A DNA stretch of 64,000 bases, from assembly GCF_001183545.1 (NCBI RefSeq), contig NZ_KQ236688.1, forward strand, positions 4,228,395 to 4,292,394, in the 5' to 3' direction. Positions within the stretch are counted from its first letter, which is position 1; every line of letters starts with the position of its first letter. The notes under the pieces are model-generated. The model was not told where the DNA came from. It made no database searches and saw only the letters and a list, made by a program, of their open reading frames with translations. Origin of the DNA: Cellvibrio sp. pealriver. GTDB lineage: Bacteria > Pseudomonadota > Gammaproteobacteria > Pseudomonadales > Cellvibrionaceae. Positions 1 to 8,944 of this stretch are shown one piece after another. The translations under genes and the position numbers were made by a program.

Positions 1-1
1 A

Positions 2-1033
2 ATTGCGTTGCTGATTATCAGTTTGATTATCAGTCGTTCAATCACATCCAGCATCAACGAAGTGACAGAATCCCTGAAAGAAATGGCGTCAGGCGCGGGC
101 GATCTCACCAAACGGATTCAGTATCCCGGTCACGATGAAATTCGTTATCTGGTCAAATATTTCAATGCATTTGTAGAAAAACTACATGGTTCATTTGCGC
201 ATGTCAGTCAAGATGTCACGGGCCTTTCACAAGTGGCAACGCGCCTGACAAATTCCAGCAGCCAAAACATGGTGCGCATCAATGAGCAGGCGAACGCAAT
301 TTCCAGCATGCGCAGTTCAATCGAAGACCTAATGAAAATGGTCAGTGAAATTGCAGAGTTTGCAGGCAATGCATCACACCAAGCACAAGATGCAAGCACA
401 GCAGCAGCACGCGGAAAAGAAACGCTCGCAGCGAATGTATCGACTATCAGTACCCTTGCAGAAGAAGTGCGTAGCGCGGCCAATGTGGTTAATCGTTTTG
501 AAGAATTTTCTGCTGATGTTGGCCAGTTGCTTAACACAATCCAGACCGTTGCAGAACAAACTAATTTGCTTGCGTTGAATGCGGCTATTGAAGCGGCGCG
601 GGCAGGCGAGCACGGGCGTGGTTTTGCGGTCGTTGCGGACGAAGTGCGTGGGCTCGCCGTGCGCACGCGTCAGGCAACGGAAGAAATTCATAAAGTCATC
701 AGTGAGTTGCGTCAGGTTTCTGCAAGTGCGGTTACCGCCATGCAAGGTAGTGTTGATCGTGCCAATCGTGGAGTAGAAGCTACAGTAGCCTCGGGTGAAG
801 TGCTCAATTCCATTTTAAATAATGTGGAAACAATCAGCAGCATTAATGAGCGCATCGCAGCAGCCACACACGAACAAACGGTGACATTTTCCCACGTTTC
901 CGAACACGTCAATGGTATTTACAGCAGTACCCAGTTGGTTACCAGCAGCACCAATGAGTTGAACGAAATCAGTCATGACATTGGGCACATCAGTCAGGAA
1001 CTACGCAACGTCGCCAGCCAGTTCCGCGTCTAA
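2..1033 (+). CDS. Methyl-accepting chemotaxis protein, C-terminal part (5' end outside window)
   Basis: The frame is open to the left edge, so the periplasmic sensor and first membrane segment are missing. What remains is the end of a transmembrane helix ([10 protein letters not shown]), a HAMP linker over roughly residues 10-60 and the cytoplasmic signalling coiled coil. The signalling hairpin tip is clear ([21 protein letters not shown] followed by [10 protein letters not shown]), which is the conserved CheA/CheW-binding region of chemoreceptors. The protein would relay ligand binding to CheA. It is followed at short distance by a porin and a PstS-like protein on the same strand, so the sensed ligand may be something those proteins handle; that link is inference. 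Confidence 0.93.
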   Translation: MALLIISLIISRSITSSINEVTESLKEMASGAGDLTKRIQYPGHDEIRYLVKYFNAFVEKLHGSFAHVSQDVTGLSQVATRLTNSSSQNMVRINEQANAISSMRSSIEDLMKMVSEIAEFAGNASHQAQDASTAAARGKETLAANVSTISTLAEEVRSAANVVNRFEEFSADVGQLLNTIQTVAEQTNLLALNAAIEAARAGEHGRGFAVVADEVRGLAVRTRQATEEIHKVISELRQVSASAVTAMQGSVDRANRGVEATVASGEVLNSILNNVETISSINERIAAATHEQTVTFSHVSEHVNGIYSSTQLVTSSTNELNEISHDIGHISQELRNVASQFRV

Positions 1034-1115
1034 CAATTATTTTCACAGGAATAAATACAGCGGTTTTTACGGAGCATATAAACAGGACGTTATTAACTTA
1101 GGAGCGGAGTTACAC

Positions 1116-2300
1116 ATGAAAAAAATGAATCCAACACACAAAAAAAATCGCCTGGCTTGCGCTCTGGCGATATGTATTGCAGCACCTTGGGTGCAGGCTG
1201 CCGATGTCAATGTCACCGGTTTTTTATCGGTCGGTGGCGGCTTTGTCGATGATGAATACGAAGATGCTGCCAATTATGGTGGTTATGAAGAAGATCTGAC
1301 GTTTGATAACAACTTGCTCGGCTTGCAAGTGAGCGGGCAAGTGAGTGAAAAACTCACCGCCACCGCGCAGCTGATTGCGCGCAGCAACAGCGATTACGAT
1401 GTGAATGCTGAGTGGGCATATCTGACCTGGCAAGCAACGGATGACGTTAAATTGCGTGCAGGTCGTTTGCGCACGCCATTTTATTTATATTCCGATTTTC
1501 TTGATGTTGGTTACGCCTATTCATGGATAACGCCACCGCGCGAAGTGTATTACCTGCCGTTTAATAACGTGGACGGTATTGATATCTACGCGACGAAAAC
1601 CCTCGGTATTTTTGATACGACGTTCCAAGCCTATTTCGGCAGTTTTAATGATGAGTTCTCGCTGGATGGTGTGCAAACAGAAGCTGAAACACGCAACCAG
1701 GCCGGTATAGCGGCAACCTTGGGGAAAGATTGGTGGACGCTGCGTGCGGCTTATCATCAAGCTGATCTGACGGTGGATGTCGCAGGAGCTGTTCTTGATC
1801 CTGCAACCGGTTTTACACTGGGGCAATTTTTGGATTCATTGCCAACAACACTGCGTGGTGTTACCACCAACGTGCTAGTGGATGAAGACAAGGCCACCTT
1901 TGCGCAAATTGGTCTCACGATTGATACCGGCACATTTGTAGCTGCCGCAGAGCATGTGGAATTTGAAGCAAAAAATTCGATGCTCGCTAAAAACGTTCGT
2001 GAATACGTGATGGGTGGTGTGCGCACAGGTAATTGGTTATTCCACGTCACTGTTGCGCGTTCCGATGATGAGGCCGCGAATTTGGCAGCCGGAATACCTG
2101 TTGCTGCACCCACACTCCCGGTCATTGGTGTGCTCAATCAAGTCGCTGCATCGCAATCAGATAAACGCGATGTCATTTCTCTGGGAACCCGTTGGGATGT
2201 TACCAGCGGTAGTGCACTCAAATTCCAGATTGATGACGTTGATGATGAGGTTAACGGTGGACAAAAAGTCTATTCCGTTGCCTTGCAGACCGTGTTTTAA
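1116..2300 (+). CDS. Outer-membrane beta-barrel porin-like protein
   Basis: A 394-residue protein starting at ATG 1116, behind a good ribosome site (AGGAG) and in frame with a longer open frame that runs back into the chemoreceptor gene. It has a signal peptide ending near VQAADVN, then alternating aromatic/polar strands typical of a gammaproteobacterial barrel (GFLSVGGGF, AEWAYLTWQ, LRAGRLRTPFYLYSD) and a terminal phenylalanine (VALQTVF*), the usual barrel assembly signal. I cannot assign a substrate. Only 15 nt separate it from the PstS-like gene downstream, so the two are probably co-transcribed. Confidence 0.75.
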   Translation: MKKMNPTHKKNRLACALAICIAAPWVQAADVNVTGFLSVGGGFVDDEYEDAANYGGYEEDLTFDNNLLGLQVSGQVSEKLTATAQLIARSNSDYDVNAEWAYLTWQATDDVKLRAGRLRTPFYLYSDFLDVGYAYSWITPPREVYYLPFNNVDGIDIYATKTLGIFDTTFQAYFGSFNDEFSLDGVQTEAETRNQAGIAATLGKDWWTLRAAYHQADLTVDVAGAVLDPATGFTLGQFLDSLPTTLRGVTTNVLVDEDKATFAQIGLTIDTGTFVAAAEHVEFEAKNSMLAKNVREYVMGGVRTGNWLFHVTVARSDDEAANLAAGIPVAAPTLPVIGVLNQVAASQSDKRDVISLGTRWDVTSGSALKFQIDDVDDEVNGGQKVYSVALQTVF

Positions 2301-2315
2301 AAAGGAGCTGCAGAC

Positions 2316-2741
2316 ATGAAAAAAATCATTACATCTTTCGCTGCTACGCTTGCATTGTGTGTCTCGGCCATTAGTTGGGCTGAAGTCGCGGTTATTGTCC
2401 ACCCATCTGCTGGTTTCGATTCGCTGACCGAAGATGATGTATCGCGCATTTTTCTCGGTAAAAGCAAAAGTTTTCCAGGCGGTGCACAGGCGGTGCCGGT
2501 GAATCAAAACGAAGGCTCTGCTGCACGCGATAAATTCAATGAAAGTGTGTGTAAGAAAAATGCCAGCCAGTACAAAGCCTATTGGTCGCAATTGGTATTC
2601 ACCGGCAAAGGCACTCCACCAAAGGATGCAGGCGATGATGGCGCTGTTAAAGCCCTTGTTGCTGCCAACCCCAATATGATTGGGTATGTCGATTCCAGTG
2701 CGGTGGATGCCTCGGTAAAAGTCGTCTTTAAAGTGCCTTGA
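2316..2741 (+). CDS. Small PstS-like periplasmic substrate-binding domain protein
   Basis: A 141-residue protein with signal peptide (cleavage after AISWA) and a compact PstS-like region: HPSAGFDSLTEDDVSRIFLGKSKSFPGG, then SAARDKFNESV and an NPNMIGYVDSS motif near the end. This matches the short 'phosphate ABC transporter substrate-binding protein' homologues that often stand apart from any pst transporter and beside a porin. No permease or ATPase lies nearby, so direct transport is unlikely. A role as ligand-binding partner for the porin or for the upstream chemoreceptor is inference. The gene is closed by a strong terminator. Confidence 0.75.
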   Translation: MKKIITSFAATLALCVSAISWAEVAVIVHPSAGFDSLTEDDVSRIFLGKSKSFPGGAQAVPVNQNEGSAARDKFNESVCKKNASQYKAYWSQLVFTGKGTPPKDAGDDGAVKALVAANPNMIGYVDSSAVDASVKVVFKVP

Positions 2742-2765
2742 TTTTCCGCTACTCATTCAGCTGTC

Positions 2766-2790
2766 AGCCCGCCTTGTGCGGGCTTTTTTA
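2766..2790 (+). terminator. Rho-independent terminator after PstS-like gene
   Basis: GC-rich hairpin GCCCGC/GCGGGC (2767-2772 with 2778-2783) followed directly by a run of T, 25 bp after the stop codon of the PstS-like gene. It closes the chemoreceptor-porin-PstS-like unit. Confidence 0.9.
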
Positions 2791-2921
2791 TGACCAATAA
2801 AAACCCCTCTCAGGCTGCCAATTAGGCTAAAATGCGCGCCCTTTACGTATCTATATGTGATGCATCTATCCTTTGGTGATGTATCTAGCCCGTTAATCGT
2901 TCAGCCGCAGAGAAATTACCC

Positions 2922-4511
2922 GTGATCTCCACCGCCAATATCACCATGCAATTTGGTGCCAAGCCCCTGTTTGAAAATGTCTCCGTTAAGTTCAATAACG
3001 GCAATCGCTATGGTCTGATCGGAGCCAATGGTTGCGGTAAGTCCACCTTCATGAAAATTCTCGGTGGCGATCTGGAGCCTTCTGCAGGGCAGGTTATGCT
3101 GGAGCCTAATACCCGATTGGGTAAGCTCAAGCAGGATCAATTCGCCTACGAGGAATACTCGGTGGTGGATACCGTCATCATGGGGCACACAGAGTTGTGG
3201 GCGGTGAAATCCGAGCGCGACCGCATCTATGCTTTGCCTGAAATGAGTGAAGAAGATGGTATGCGTGTGGCTGAGCTGGAAGTAGCGTTTGCCGAAATGG
3301 ATGGCTACACCGCAGAATCGCGCGCAGGCGAATTATTATTGGGGCTGGATATTCCTATCGAACAACATTTTGGTCCTATGAGCGCAGTCGCGCCGGGCTG
3401 GAAGTTGCGCGTGTTGCTCGCGCAGGCATTATTTTCTGATCCCGAAGTATTGCTGCTCGATGAGCCAACTAACAACCTGGATATCAACACCATCCGCTGG
3501 TTGGAAAATATTTTGGTTGAGCGCAACAGCACCATTATTATTATTTCGCACGACCGTCACTTTTTAAATTCGGTGTGCACACACATGGCCGATCTGGATT
3601 ACGGCGAGTTGCGTGTTTATCCTGGCAATTACGACGACTACATGATGGCGTCTACCCAGGCCCGCGAAAAGTTAGTCAACGAGAACGCCAAGAAGAAGGC
3701 GCAGATTGCAGAGCTGCAAGCATTCGTTAGCCGTTTCTCGGCTAACGCATCCAAAGCAAAACAAGCCACCTCGCGCGCACGTCAGATTGATAAAATCCAG
3801 TTGGATGATATTAAACCCTCAAGCCGCGTAAGCCCTTACATCAAATTTGTACAAAACAAAAAATTGCACCGCCAGGCCGTCACTCTTGAGCAAGTGAGCA
3901 AAGCGTTTGATCGACCTTTGTTTACCGATTTAAGTTTGCAAGTGGAAGCGGGTGAGCGCATTGCGATCATCGGCCCTAATGGTGCGGGTAAAACCACACT
4001 GTTGCGTTGTTTGTATGGCGATTTGCAACCTGACAGCGGTACAGTGAAATGGGCAGAGCAAGCGGAGATCGGTTATTTCGCCCAAGACCACGCTGCGGAT
4101 TTTGCTGACGATAGCAATTTATTTGATTGGATGAAACAGTGGACCAGAGGTGACGAACAATTGGTGCGCGGTGCGCTTGGGCGAATGCTGTTTTCCAATG
4201 ATGACGTAAAGAAAAATGTAAAAGTATTATCCGGTGGTGAAAAAGGCCGCATGCTGTTTGGTAAGTTAAGTCTCGTGAATCCCAACGTATTGTTAATGGA
4301 TGAACCCACCAACCATTTGGATATGGAATCCATTGAGGCGCTTAACCTGGCACTGGAAAATTATCCCGGCACATTAATTTTCGTCAGCCATGATCGTGAG
4401 TTTGTATCTTCTCTCGCCAACAGAATTATTGATATGCAGCCAACAGGGCTGATCGATTTCCATGGTAATTACGAAGACTATTTGCGCAGCCAGGGAATCT
4501 ATACCCAATAA
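2922..4511 (+). CDS. ybiT: ABC-F family ATPase YbiT
   Basis: A 529-residue protein starting at GTG with two ABC ATPase domains and no membrane segments, the ABC-F layout. Walker A motifs are GANGCGKST (about residue 35) and GPNGAGKTT (about residue 350); Walker B/D-loop motifs are [11 protein letters not shown] and [11 protein letters not shown]. The first signature is the YbiT-type variant [16 protein letters not shown] and the second is the canonical LSGGEKGR. The linker between the domains carries [25 protein letters not shown]. Sequence and length (E. coli YbiT is 530 residues) match closely. ABC-F proteins act on the ribosomal E site; the exact YbiT role is not established. It is a single gene downstream of a terminator. 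Confidence 0.93.
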   Translation: MISTANITMQFGAKPLFENVSVKFNNGNRYGLIGANGCGKSTFMKILGGDLEPSAGQVMLEPNTRLGKLKQDQFAYEEYSVVDTVIMGHTELWAVKSERDRIYALPEMSEEDGMRVAELEVAFAEMDGYTAESRAGELLLGLDIPIEQHFGPMSAVAPGWKLRVLLAQALFSDPEVLLLDEPTNNLDINTIRWLENILVERNSTIIIISHDRHFLNSVCTHMADLDYGELRVYPGNYDDYMMASTQAREKLVNENAKKKAQIAELQAFVSRFSANASKAKQATSRARQIDKIQLDDIKPSSRVSPYIKFVQNKKLHRQAVTLEQVSKAFDRPLFTDLSLQVEAGERIAIIGPNGAGKTTLLRCLYGDLQPDSGTVKWAEQAEIGYFAQDHAADFADDSNLFDWMKQWTRGDEQLVRGALGRMLFSNDDVKKNVKVLSGGEKGRMLFGKLSLVNPNVLLMDEPTNHLDMESIEALNLALENYPGTLIFVSHDREFVSSLANRIIDMQPTGLIDFHGNYEDYLRSQGIYTQ

Positions 4512-4552
4512 GACATTAACTGCTTTTTGCTGTTGAATATAGAGTGTTTGTG

Positions 4553-5326
4553 ATGCATAAACAAAATAATATTCGCGAATCTTTTTTAACAGCAATGTTT
4601 AGTTTATTGGGCTATGTATCTAATTGTGATGGCCCAATAAACAAATCCGAAGTAAAGCGCGTAAAGCTTTACATGAAAAAAATGAACTTGTCGGAGGATG
4701 AGCACAGTAAAGCCCTTCTGTTGCTAAAGTCAGGCGCAAGTCCTGACTTTAATGCAAACGAAACGATCCAGAAATTTCTTGAATCCACAACACCAAAGCT
4801 AATACAGATTTTATTGGTTTATTTGGTCACTGTTGCGAAATCCGACGGCTATTTGGTTGAAAAAGAGTTGCATGCAATACAGTGGATAGCGCGCAAATTA
4901 AATTATAAAAGCATTGTATTTAATCATTTATTAAAAATGCTTTATGAGCAGGATCAAATAGCAGCGAGTCGCAACCCCCAGTCAATTGATTCAGTAATGC
5001 CGCAAGACACTTCTGTTTCATCCCAAAGAAAGCAGGCAGGAAACTATTCAAATAGGGAAGACCTTAACAGTGGCCCCTATGTTGAATCCAATTCCCAAAA
5101 TCAGGATTTGCAGAAGTGCTACAGGGTTCTTGGTGTTAATTCAGAAATGACAGATGATGAAATAAGAATGGTTTATAAAAAGCGTGTGAACCAATTTCAT
5201 CCTGACAAATTAGCAAGCAAAAATCTTCCACCTGAACAGTTGAATGCTGCAACTGAGCACTTCAAGAAAATTCAAGTTGCATACGCATTTATCAAAAAAC
5301 ATCGTTCAATTTATATCGCTGGCTGA
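4553..5326 (+). CDS. TerB-like plus C-terminal J-domain protein (soluble DjlA-like)
   Basis: A 257-residue protein read from ATG 4553; an in-frame GTG lies 9 nt upstream. Residues of about 10-130 form an all-helical TerB/DjlA-type region (FSLLGYVSNCDGPINKSEVKRVK, then LVTVAKSDGYLVEKE). A polar linker follows, then a C-terminal J domain of about 65 residues with the HPD tripeptide (QFHPDKLASKN) that stimulates DnaK. DjlA has the same order but starts with a membrane helix, which is absent here, so this looks like a cytosolic relative. It is AT-richer than ybiT and lies immediately before the element's left attachment site. Confidence 0.8.
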   Translation: MHKQNNIRESFLTAMFSLLGYVSNCDGPINKSEVKRVKLYMKKMNLSEDEHSKALLLLKSGASPDFNANETIQKFLESTTPKLIQILLVYLVTVAKSDGYLVEKELHAIQWIARKLNYKSIVFNHLLKMLYEQDQIAASRNPQSIDSVMPQDTSVSSQRKQAGNYSNREDLNSGPYVESNSQNQDLQKCYRVLGVNSEMTDDEIRMVYKKRVNQFHPDKLASKNLPPEQLNAATEHFKKIQVAYAFIKKHRSIYIAG

Positions 5327-5406
5327 TTTATCTAAGTAATGAATAAATCGAATGGAATGTTTTTTTTGCTGAGAGAATTATTTTGATGGGATTGGAGTGG
5401 TAATAA

Positions 5407-5454
5407 TGGTGGGCCCAGCTGGACTTGAACCAGCGACCTGCCGATTATGAGTCG
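5407..5454 (-). repeat. Left attachment site: displaced 3' fragment of the tRNA gene
   Basis: 48 bp equal to 19005-19052 except at 5418 (g versus a) and 5434 (c versus t). On the minus strand it reads from the 5' strand of the anticodon stem through the anticodon loop, T arm and acceptor end to CCA, so it is the 3' end of the original tRNA gene displaced by integration. The two differences sit at tRNA positions 49 and 65, which pair with each other in the T stem, so both versions fold. Confidence 0.92.
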
Positions 5455-5470
5455 TCGTTAAACATATAAT

Positions 5471-5589
5471 CCAGTGTAACACAGTATCACAATATATAAC
5501 TAAGTTATTGTTTTTAAAGAATTTTATATACATAAAGATCACCCTATGTAATATAAAGTCTTATTGTGATGTAACCCCAGTGTAACCCC
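5471..5589 (+). promoter_or_regulatory. Candidate integrase arm-type binding sites, left end
   Basis: The 20-bp string TGTAACCCCAGTGTAACCCC (5570-5589) is a tandem of two GTGTAACCCC-like units and occurs exactly again at 18853-18872 near the other end of the element. A weaker copy, CCAGTGTAACAC, is at 5471-5482. Repeats shared by both ends and lying just inside the core site are what tyrosine integrases use as arm sites. The pair ends 9 bp before the integrase start codon, so integrase binding could also repress its own gene. Confidence 0.65.
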
Positions 5590-5598
5590 GGAGCGCAT

Positions 5599-6825
5599 GT
5601 GGAACGACAATTCAATTTCACCAAACAAGCCATAGAAGACCTGCCACTTCCTGAATCTAGGATTGAATATCGTGATGAGAAGCTGCCCGAGCTTCGCTTG
5701 CGGGTAACATCCAGTGGAGTTAAAAGCTTTTCTGTTTTTAAGCGCGTTTCAGGTGGTAGTCCGGTGCGGATAACCCTTGGTAAATACCCTAGTTTGTCAC
5801 CAGTAAGAGCTCGCACTCTGGCGCTAAAGCATTTGGCCGATTTGAGTGATGGGGTGAACCCCAACGAGCAGCGGCGCGTCGACGCAATGTCAGCTGTGAC
5901 ACTTGGCGAAACCTTTGAAGCGTACAAGCGCTCCCGCAAACTCCGTGTAACCACTCTCAGAGGGTACGAGGGAGTATTAAGAAATCATTTGCGCAAGTTT
6001 ATCTCAAAACCGCTAGGTGAAATTGATCGCCGCGTGGTTATTGATATACATGCTGGTATTGCCTCGGAAGCTCAGGCAGATCTGACCATGCGTGTGTTGC
6101 GGGCAATATTTAACTTCGCCAAATATGAGTACTGTCGTCAGGATGGGACTTCGATTTTTCCCGAAAACCCAGTCGAGATATTGTCCCACCGTAAGCAATG
6201 GAACAATGTTCGGCGTAGGCAAACACATTTACGCCCCGGGGAGCTTTCGGTCTTTTATCGAGCCTTACAGGAGGTTCGTGATCAAGAGACACCGACTGGT
6301 CAATCTATTTGTGATGCGATGCTGTTCGCTTTGTTAACAGGGCTTCGGCGTGGAGAAATATTTGGATTAAAGTGGAAGGATGTGGATCTGCGAGCTGCAA
6401 TCTTCACCGTCTATGACACAAAAAACGGGTTACCGCTGGAACTGCCAATCACTAAACACATCGATCAATTATTTAAGCAGCAGAACGGCAGAGTTAATTC
6501 GGAGTTTGTATTTGCTGCTGATAATGAATATGGCCAGGTACGCGAACCCAAAAAAGTGGTGGCCAAAGTTAAAACGCTCTCTGCCGCCCATTGTGACTTT
6601 CACGATCTACGGCGCACTTTTGCCACCACAGCGGAACATCTGGATGTCGGCAATTACAAGATCAAACGATTGATGAACCACTCAACTGGTCGGGATGATG
6701 TGACGGCTGGCTACATAGTTTTAACAGCTGAAACGCTTCGATCTTCAGCGGAAAAAATACAGAATTATTTTTCAAGTAAACTGAAAAATTCCAATATTGT
6801 TGAAATTAGAAAAGCAGTTTATTGA
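5599..6825 (+). CDS. int: Tyrosine recombinase integrase (P4-type, N-terminal DUF4102-like domain)
   Basis: A 408-residue integrase starting at GTG 5599, behind GGAG. Residues 1-90 resemble the DUF4102 arm-binding domain (ELRLRVTSSGVKSFSVFKRV, then ITLGKYPSLSPVRARTLA), followed by a core-binding SAM-like domain (about 100-190) and the catalytic domain. Catalytic residues are visible: Arg250 (TGLRRGE), His335-x-x-Arg338 (HDLRRTF), His361 (MNHST) and Tyr372 (GYIV). It would catalyse integration into, and excision from, the tRNA gene through the 48-bp repeats. It lies 145 bp inside the left repeat. All catalytic residues are intact, so it should be active. Confidence 0.95.
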   Translation: MERQFNFTKQAIEDLPLPESRIEYRDEKLPELRLRVTSSGVKSFSVFKRVSGGSPVRITLGKYPSLSPVRARTLALKHLADLSDGVNPNEQRRVDAMSAVTLGETFEAYKRSRKLRVTTLRGYEGVLRNHLRKFISKPLGEIDRRVVIDIHAGIASEAQADLTMRVLRAIFNFAKYEYCRQDGTSIFPENPVEILSHRKQWNNVRRRQTHLRPGELSVFYRALQEVRDQETPTGQSICDAMLFALLTGLRRGEIFGLKWKDVDLRAAIFTVYDTKNGLPLELPITKHIDQLFKQQNGRVNSEFVFAADNEYGQVREPKKVVAKVKTLSAAHCDFHDLRRTFATTAEHLDVGNYKIKRLMNHSTGRDDVTAGYIVLTAETLRSSAEKIQNYFSSKLKNSNIVEIRKAVY

Positions 6826-6884
6826 TATGTATCGAAAATCCTTTTTGAATAGTCATTTTTTTACTCCCTTGCTTGTCTTAATAA

Positions 6885-6976
6885 TCCATCGTGCATTTGG
6901 ATTGCACGATGGAAAATCCTTTCATAAATAACTTCACTTTTCGACAGTTTTTTGCTGAAAAAACTGTTGACAGTCA
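6885..6976. promoter_or_regulatory. Two dyads upstream of the alpA-repA-repC operon
   Basis: In the 210-bp gap after the integrase there is an 11-bp inverted repeat (6885-6895 with 6903-6913, core CCATCGTGCA) and a second one (6955-6963 with 6968-6976, CAGTTTTTT/AAAAAACTG). The second abuts a TTGACA hexamer at 6977-6982 that could be a -35 element; I see no convincing -10. Neither dyad is followed by a T run on the plus strand, so I read them as operator or leader structures rather than terminators. Confidence 0.4.
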
Positions 6977-7034
6977 CGCATCATAACCCTGCGCCATACG
7001 ACGAAACGCATCGTCATCAACGGAGGGTAAAAAC

Positions 7035-7241
7035 GTGCAAATAACTTCAGAAAAATATTTAACCTACGAACAAGCCGCGGGCTTGCTATGCATGTCTACC
7101 GGCGGCCTTAGGAACAGGTTGTGCAGAGGCGAGCCTGTCCCCCCATCCATTAAGGTGGGGCGCCGGCGATTGTTTCCCGAATCTGAGTTGCATCGATGGC
7201 TGGCTCAACAGGGCGGCTTGGTCTGTCAAGGAGAGCATTAA
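7035..7241 (+). CDS. AlpA-like / excisionase-type helix-turn-helix protein
   Basis: A 68-residue protein starting at GTG 7035 behind GGAGGG. It has the layout of the HTH_17/AlpA group: YLTYEQAAGLLCMSTGGLRNRLCRGE (winged helix-turn-helix), then IKVGRRRLFPESELHRWLAQQ. Members serve as excisionases or as activators of integrase genes in P4-like elements. The stop codon overlaps the repA start (TAATG), so the two are translationally coupled. In RSF1010 the equivalent first gene of the operon is the small repressor repF; here this unrelated DNA-binding protein takes that position. Whether it controls excision, replication or both is open. Confidence 0.8.
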   Translation: MQITSEKYLTYEQAAGLLCMSTGGLRNRLCRGEPVPPSIKVGRRRLFPESELHRWLAQQGGLVCQGEH

Positions 7242-8128
7242 TGGCAATTGACATCATGTCAGCGTTTGAGAATGAGCCTCCACAATTAGATTTTATTTGG
7301 CCTGGTTTTTTAGCCGGAACGGTCGGTGCATTGATTGCTCCAGGTGCTACAGGAAAAAGTTATTGGGCGCTTGAGGCGGTGATGTCAATTGCATGTAGCG
7401 TCACCTGTGGTGATTTATTAAAAATTGGGCCAGGCCAAACGGGAAGGGTGGTGTATCTCGCGGGGGAGGATCCGGAAAGTGTACTAATCGGGCGTGTCCA
7501 CGCTATCGGTAGGCATTTTAATGCTCAGGCTCGTATCGAGATCGCTAAAAATCTTATGCTTGAACCAATCATGGGGCGCTGCTTTAACGTCATGACTACT
7601 AAAGACAGCGAGTGGTTGATTCAATTGGCTATGGGAGCAAGGTTGATCGTGTTGGACACATTAAGTCGCACTCATTGTTTGGATGAAAACAGTAATGGTG
7701 ATATGTCGCGACTTATTTCAATCCTGGAGAGCATTGCAGTGAAAACTGGAGCTGCTGTTCTCTATTTGCATCACGTTAGTAAAGGCTCGGTGCGCGAAGG
7801 GCAAGCAGATCTGCAGCAAGCTGCTCGAGGTGCTGGCGCTCTTGTTGACAATGTTCGCTGGTGTGGTTTTGTTTCGCGGATGTCAGCCTCAGAAGCGAAG
7901 GAATTGAGTGACCGCACTTACGACCGGAAACCAATTGGCGATCGAAAAGGCTTTTTTGTGAGGTATGGGGTTAGTAAGCAGAATTACGCTTTAGTGGAAG
8001 CTGATAAATGGTATCAGAGGGGGGAGGGTGGCGTACTTTTGCCTGTAGATCTAGCGGCGTGCAAAGGCGGCGATTTTGGAAATAAGGTTGCCGCTTTCAA
8101 GGGGAGGGAAACAGATGAAGAGTGGTAA
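7241..8128 (+). CDS. repA: IncQ-type RepA replicative helicase
   Basis: A 295-residue protein starting at ATG 7241 (GGAG ribosome site), matching RSF1010 RepA (about 280 residues) along its length: FIWPGFLAGTVGALIAPGATGKS (RSF1010 has a near-identical VAGTVGALVSPGGAGKS), Walker A at residues 35-40, VVYLAGEDPE, Walker B LIVLDTLSR with Asp139, YLHHVSKG at 175-182, and GAGALVDNVRW then FFVRYGVSKQNYA. RepA of this family is a hexameric RecA-fold 5'-3' helicase that opens the iteron-containing origin. It overlaps repC by 14 nt. Presence in a chromosomally integrated element suggests autonomous replication after excision. Confidence 0.92.
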   Translation: MAIDIMSAFENEPPQLDFIWPGFLAGTVGALIAPGATGKSYWALEAVMSIACSVTCGDLLKIGPGQTGRVVYLAGEDPESVLIGRVHAIGRHFNAQARIEIAKNLMLEPIMGRCFNVMTTKDSEWLIQLAMGARLIVLDTLSRTHCLDENSNGDMSRLISILESIAVKTGAAVLYLHHVSKGSVREGQADLQQAARGAGALVDNVRWCGFVSRMSASEAKELSDRTYDRKPIGDRKGFFVRYGVSKQNYALVEADKWYQRGEGGVLLPVDLAACKGGDFGNKVAAFKGRETDEEW

Positions 8129-8879
8129 CTTGGTTGCGCCAACCAGCACAATCACGCAAGCCAGGTTGATGCTATTCCAGCCCACTCAACGCCCAAAATA
8201 TCGTGAGGGGGAGTGGCTGGAAACTGCCCATGGGCGTTGCCGTGTTTTTGGTAGATTGGGTCAGCGTCACGCTGATCTTTTGGAAGCTATTCTTTACTGC
8301 GCAGAGGATAGTCGAGCCATTAATGATGGTGGAATTGAGTTATTGGTTGATCCTGCTCGTATCCGAAAAACGCTTTCAGACAGCCAGTATAGCTTCACGC
8401 AGATGGAGAAGCTTCTAATTGAATTGTGCGCAGCAGTTATCCATATCAAAAAGCCGCAGTTTGACGTCCCGATTATAGGCAATTTAATTGATCACCGTGA
8501 CCCCTCGCTTAAGCCCCGCCGTGATCCTCTCACTGGTGGTGTTAGAAATCTTTGGAAGGTGCGCTTAGGAAAAGCTCTTTTGGAGCTTCTTGAGCGGGAT
8601 CTGGCTCTGTACTACGACCCCGCTCCAATTGCTCGATTGCAGCACGGTATCGCTCAGGCGGTGGCCCGGCACATTCTGACCCACCAAAACGAACCTGCTG
8701 GAGGCTGGTATATGGATACAGTGATTTTGGCTGTCGCCGGGCAGATTTCAGGAAAAACCTTGCGCGATGCCCGCTTCCGCTTGAGGGAGGATGCTGCTCA
8801 ACTAAAGCGAATTGGAGTTGTTATTGAAGGGGGTAGGGTTAGAAGAGTGGTTTCAGACTGTCGCGCACCCGCCCGATAG
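8115..8879 (+). CDS. repC: RepC-like iteron-binding replication initiator
   Basis: A 254-residue protein. ATG 8115 is chosen because GGGGAGGG precedes it and it couples to repA; an in-frame ATG 39 nt upstream lacks a ribosome site. The N-terminal half reads as a winged-helix region (RLGQRHADLLEAILYCAED, then IELLVDPARIRKTLSDSQYSFTQMEKLL), and the C-terminal half as a second one (LQHGIAQAVARHILTHQ, then ISGKTLRDARFRLREDAAQLKRIG). This two-winged-helix form, its place after repA, and iterons that begin inside its last codons all fit IncQ RepC, though identity to RSF1010 RepC by eye is low. Confidence 0.8.
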   Translation: MKSGNLVAPTSTITQARLMLFQPTQRPKYREGEWLETAHGRCRVFGRLGQRHADLLEAILYCAEDSRAINDGGIELLVDPARIRKTLSDSQYSFTQMEKLLIELCAAVIHIKKPQFDVPIIGNLIDHRDPSLKPRRDPLTGGVRNLWKVRLGKALLELLERDLALYYDPAPIARLQHGIAQAVARHILTHQNEPAGGWYMDTVILAVAGQISGKTLRDARFRLREDAAQLKRIGVVIEGGRVRRVVSDCRAPAR

Positions 8880-8944
8880 CGTCGCATACCCGCCCGATGG
8901 CGTCGCGCACCCGCCCGGAAGCGTCGCACACCCGCCCGGAATTG
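8861..8944 (+). repeat. Four tandem 21-bp iterons (candidate oriV)
   Basis: Four head-to-tail copies: 8861-8881, 8882-8902, 8903-8923 and 8924-8944. The common core is TCGC(G/A)(C/T)ACCCGCCCG followed by a variable A(T/A)(A/G)(G/T)(C/G)-type tail. The repC stop codon lies inside copy 1. IncQ origins have 20-22-bp iterons bound by RepC next to GC-rich and AT-rich segments; location and unit length fit that. No spacers, so not CRISPR. Confidence 0.85.

Noticed and set aside
6885..6913. Inverted repeat after the integrase as its terminator
   Set aside because: No T run follows the stem on the plus strand, so it is listed only as a dyad.
8861..8944. Repeat array considered as a CRISPR
   Set aside because: Units are directly adjacent with no spacers, and no cas genes are present; the position beside repC fits iterons.
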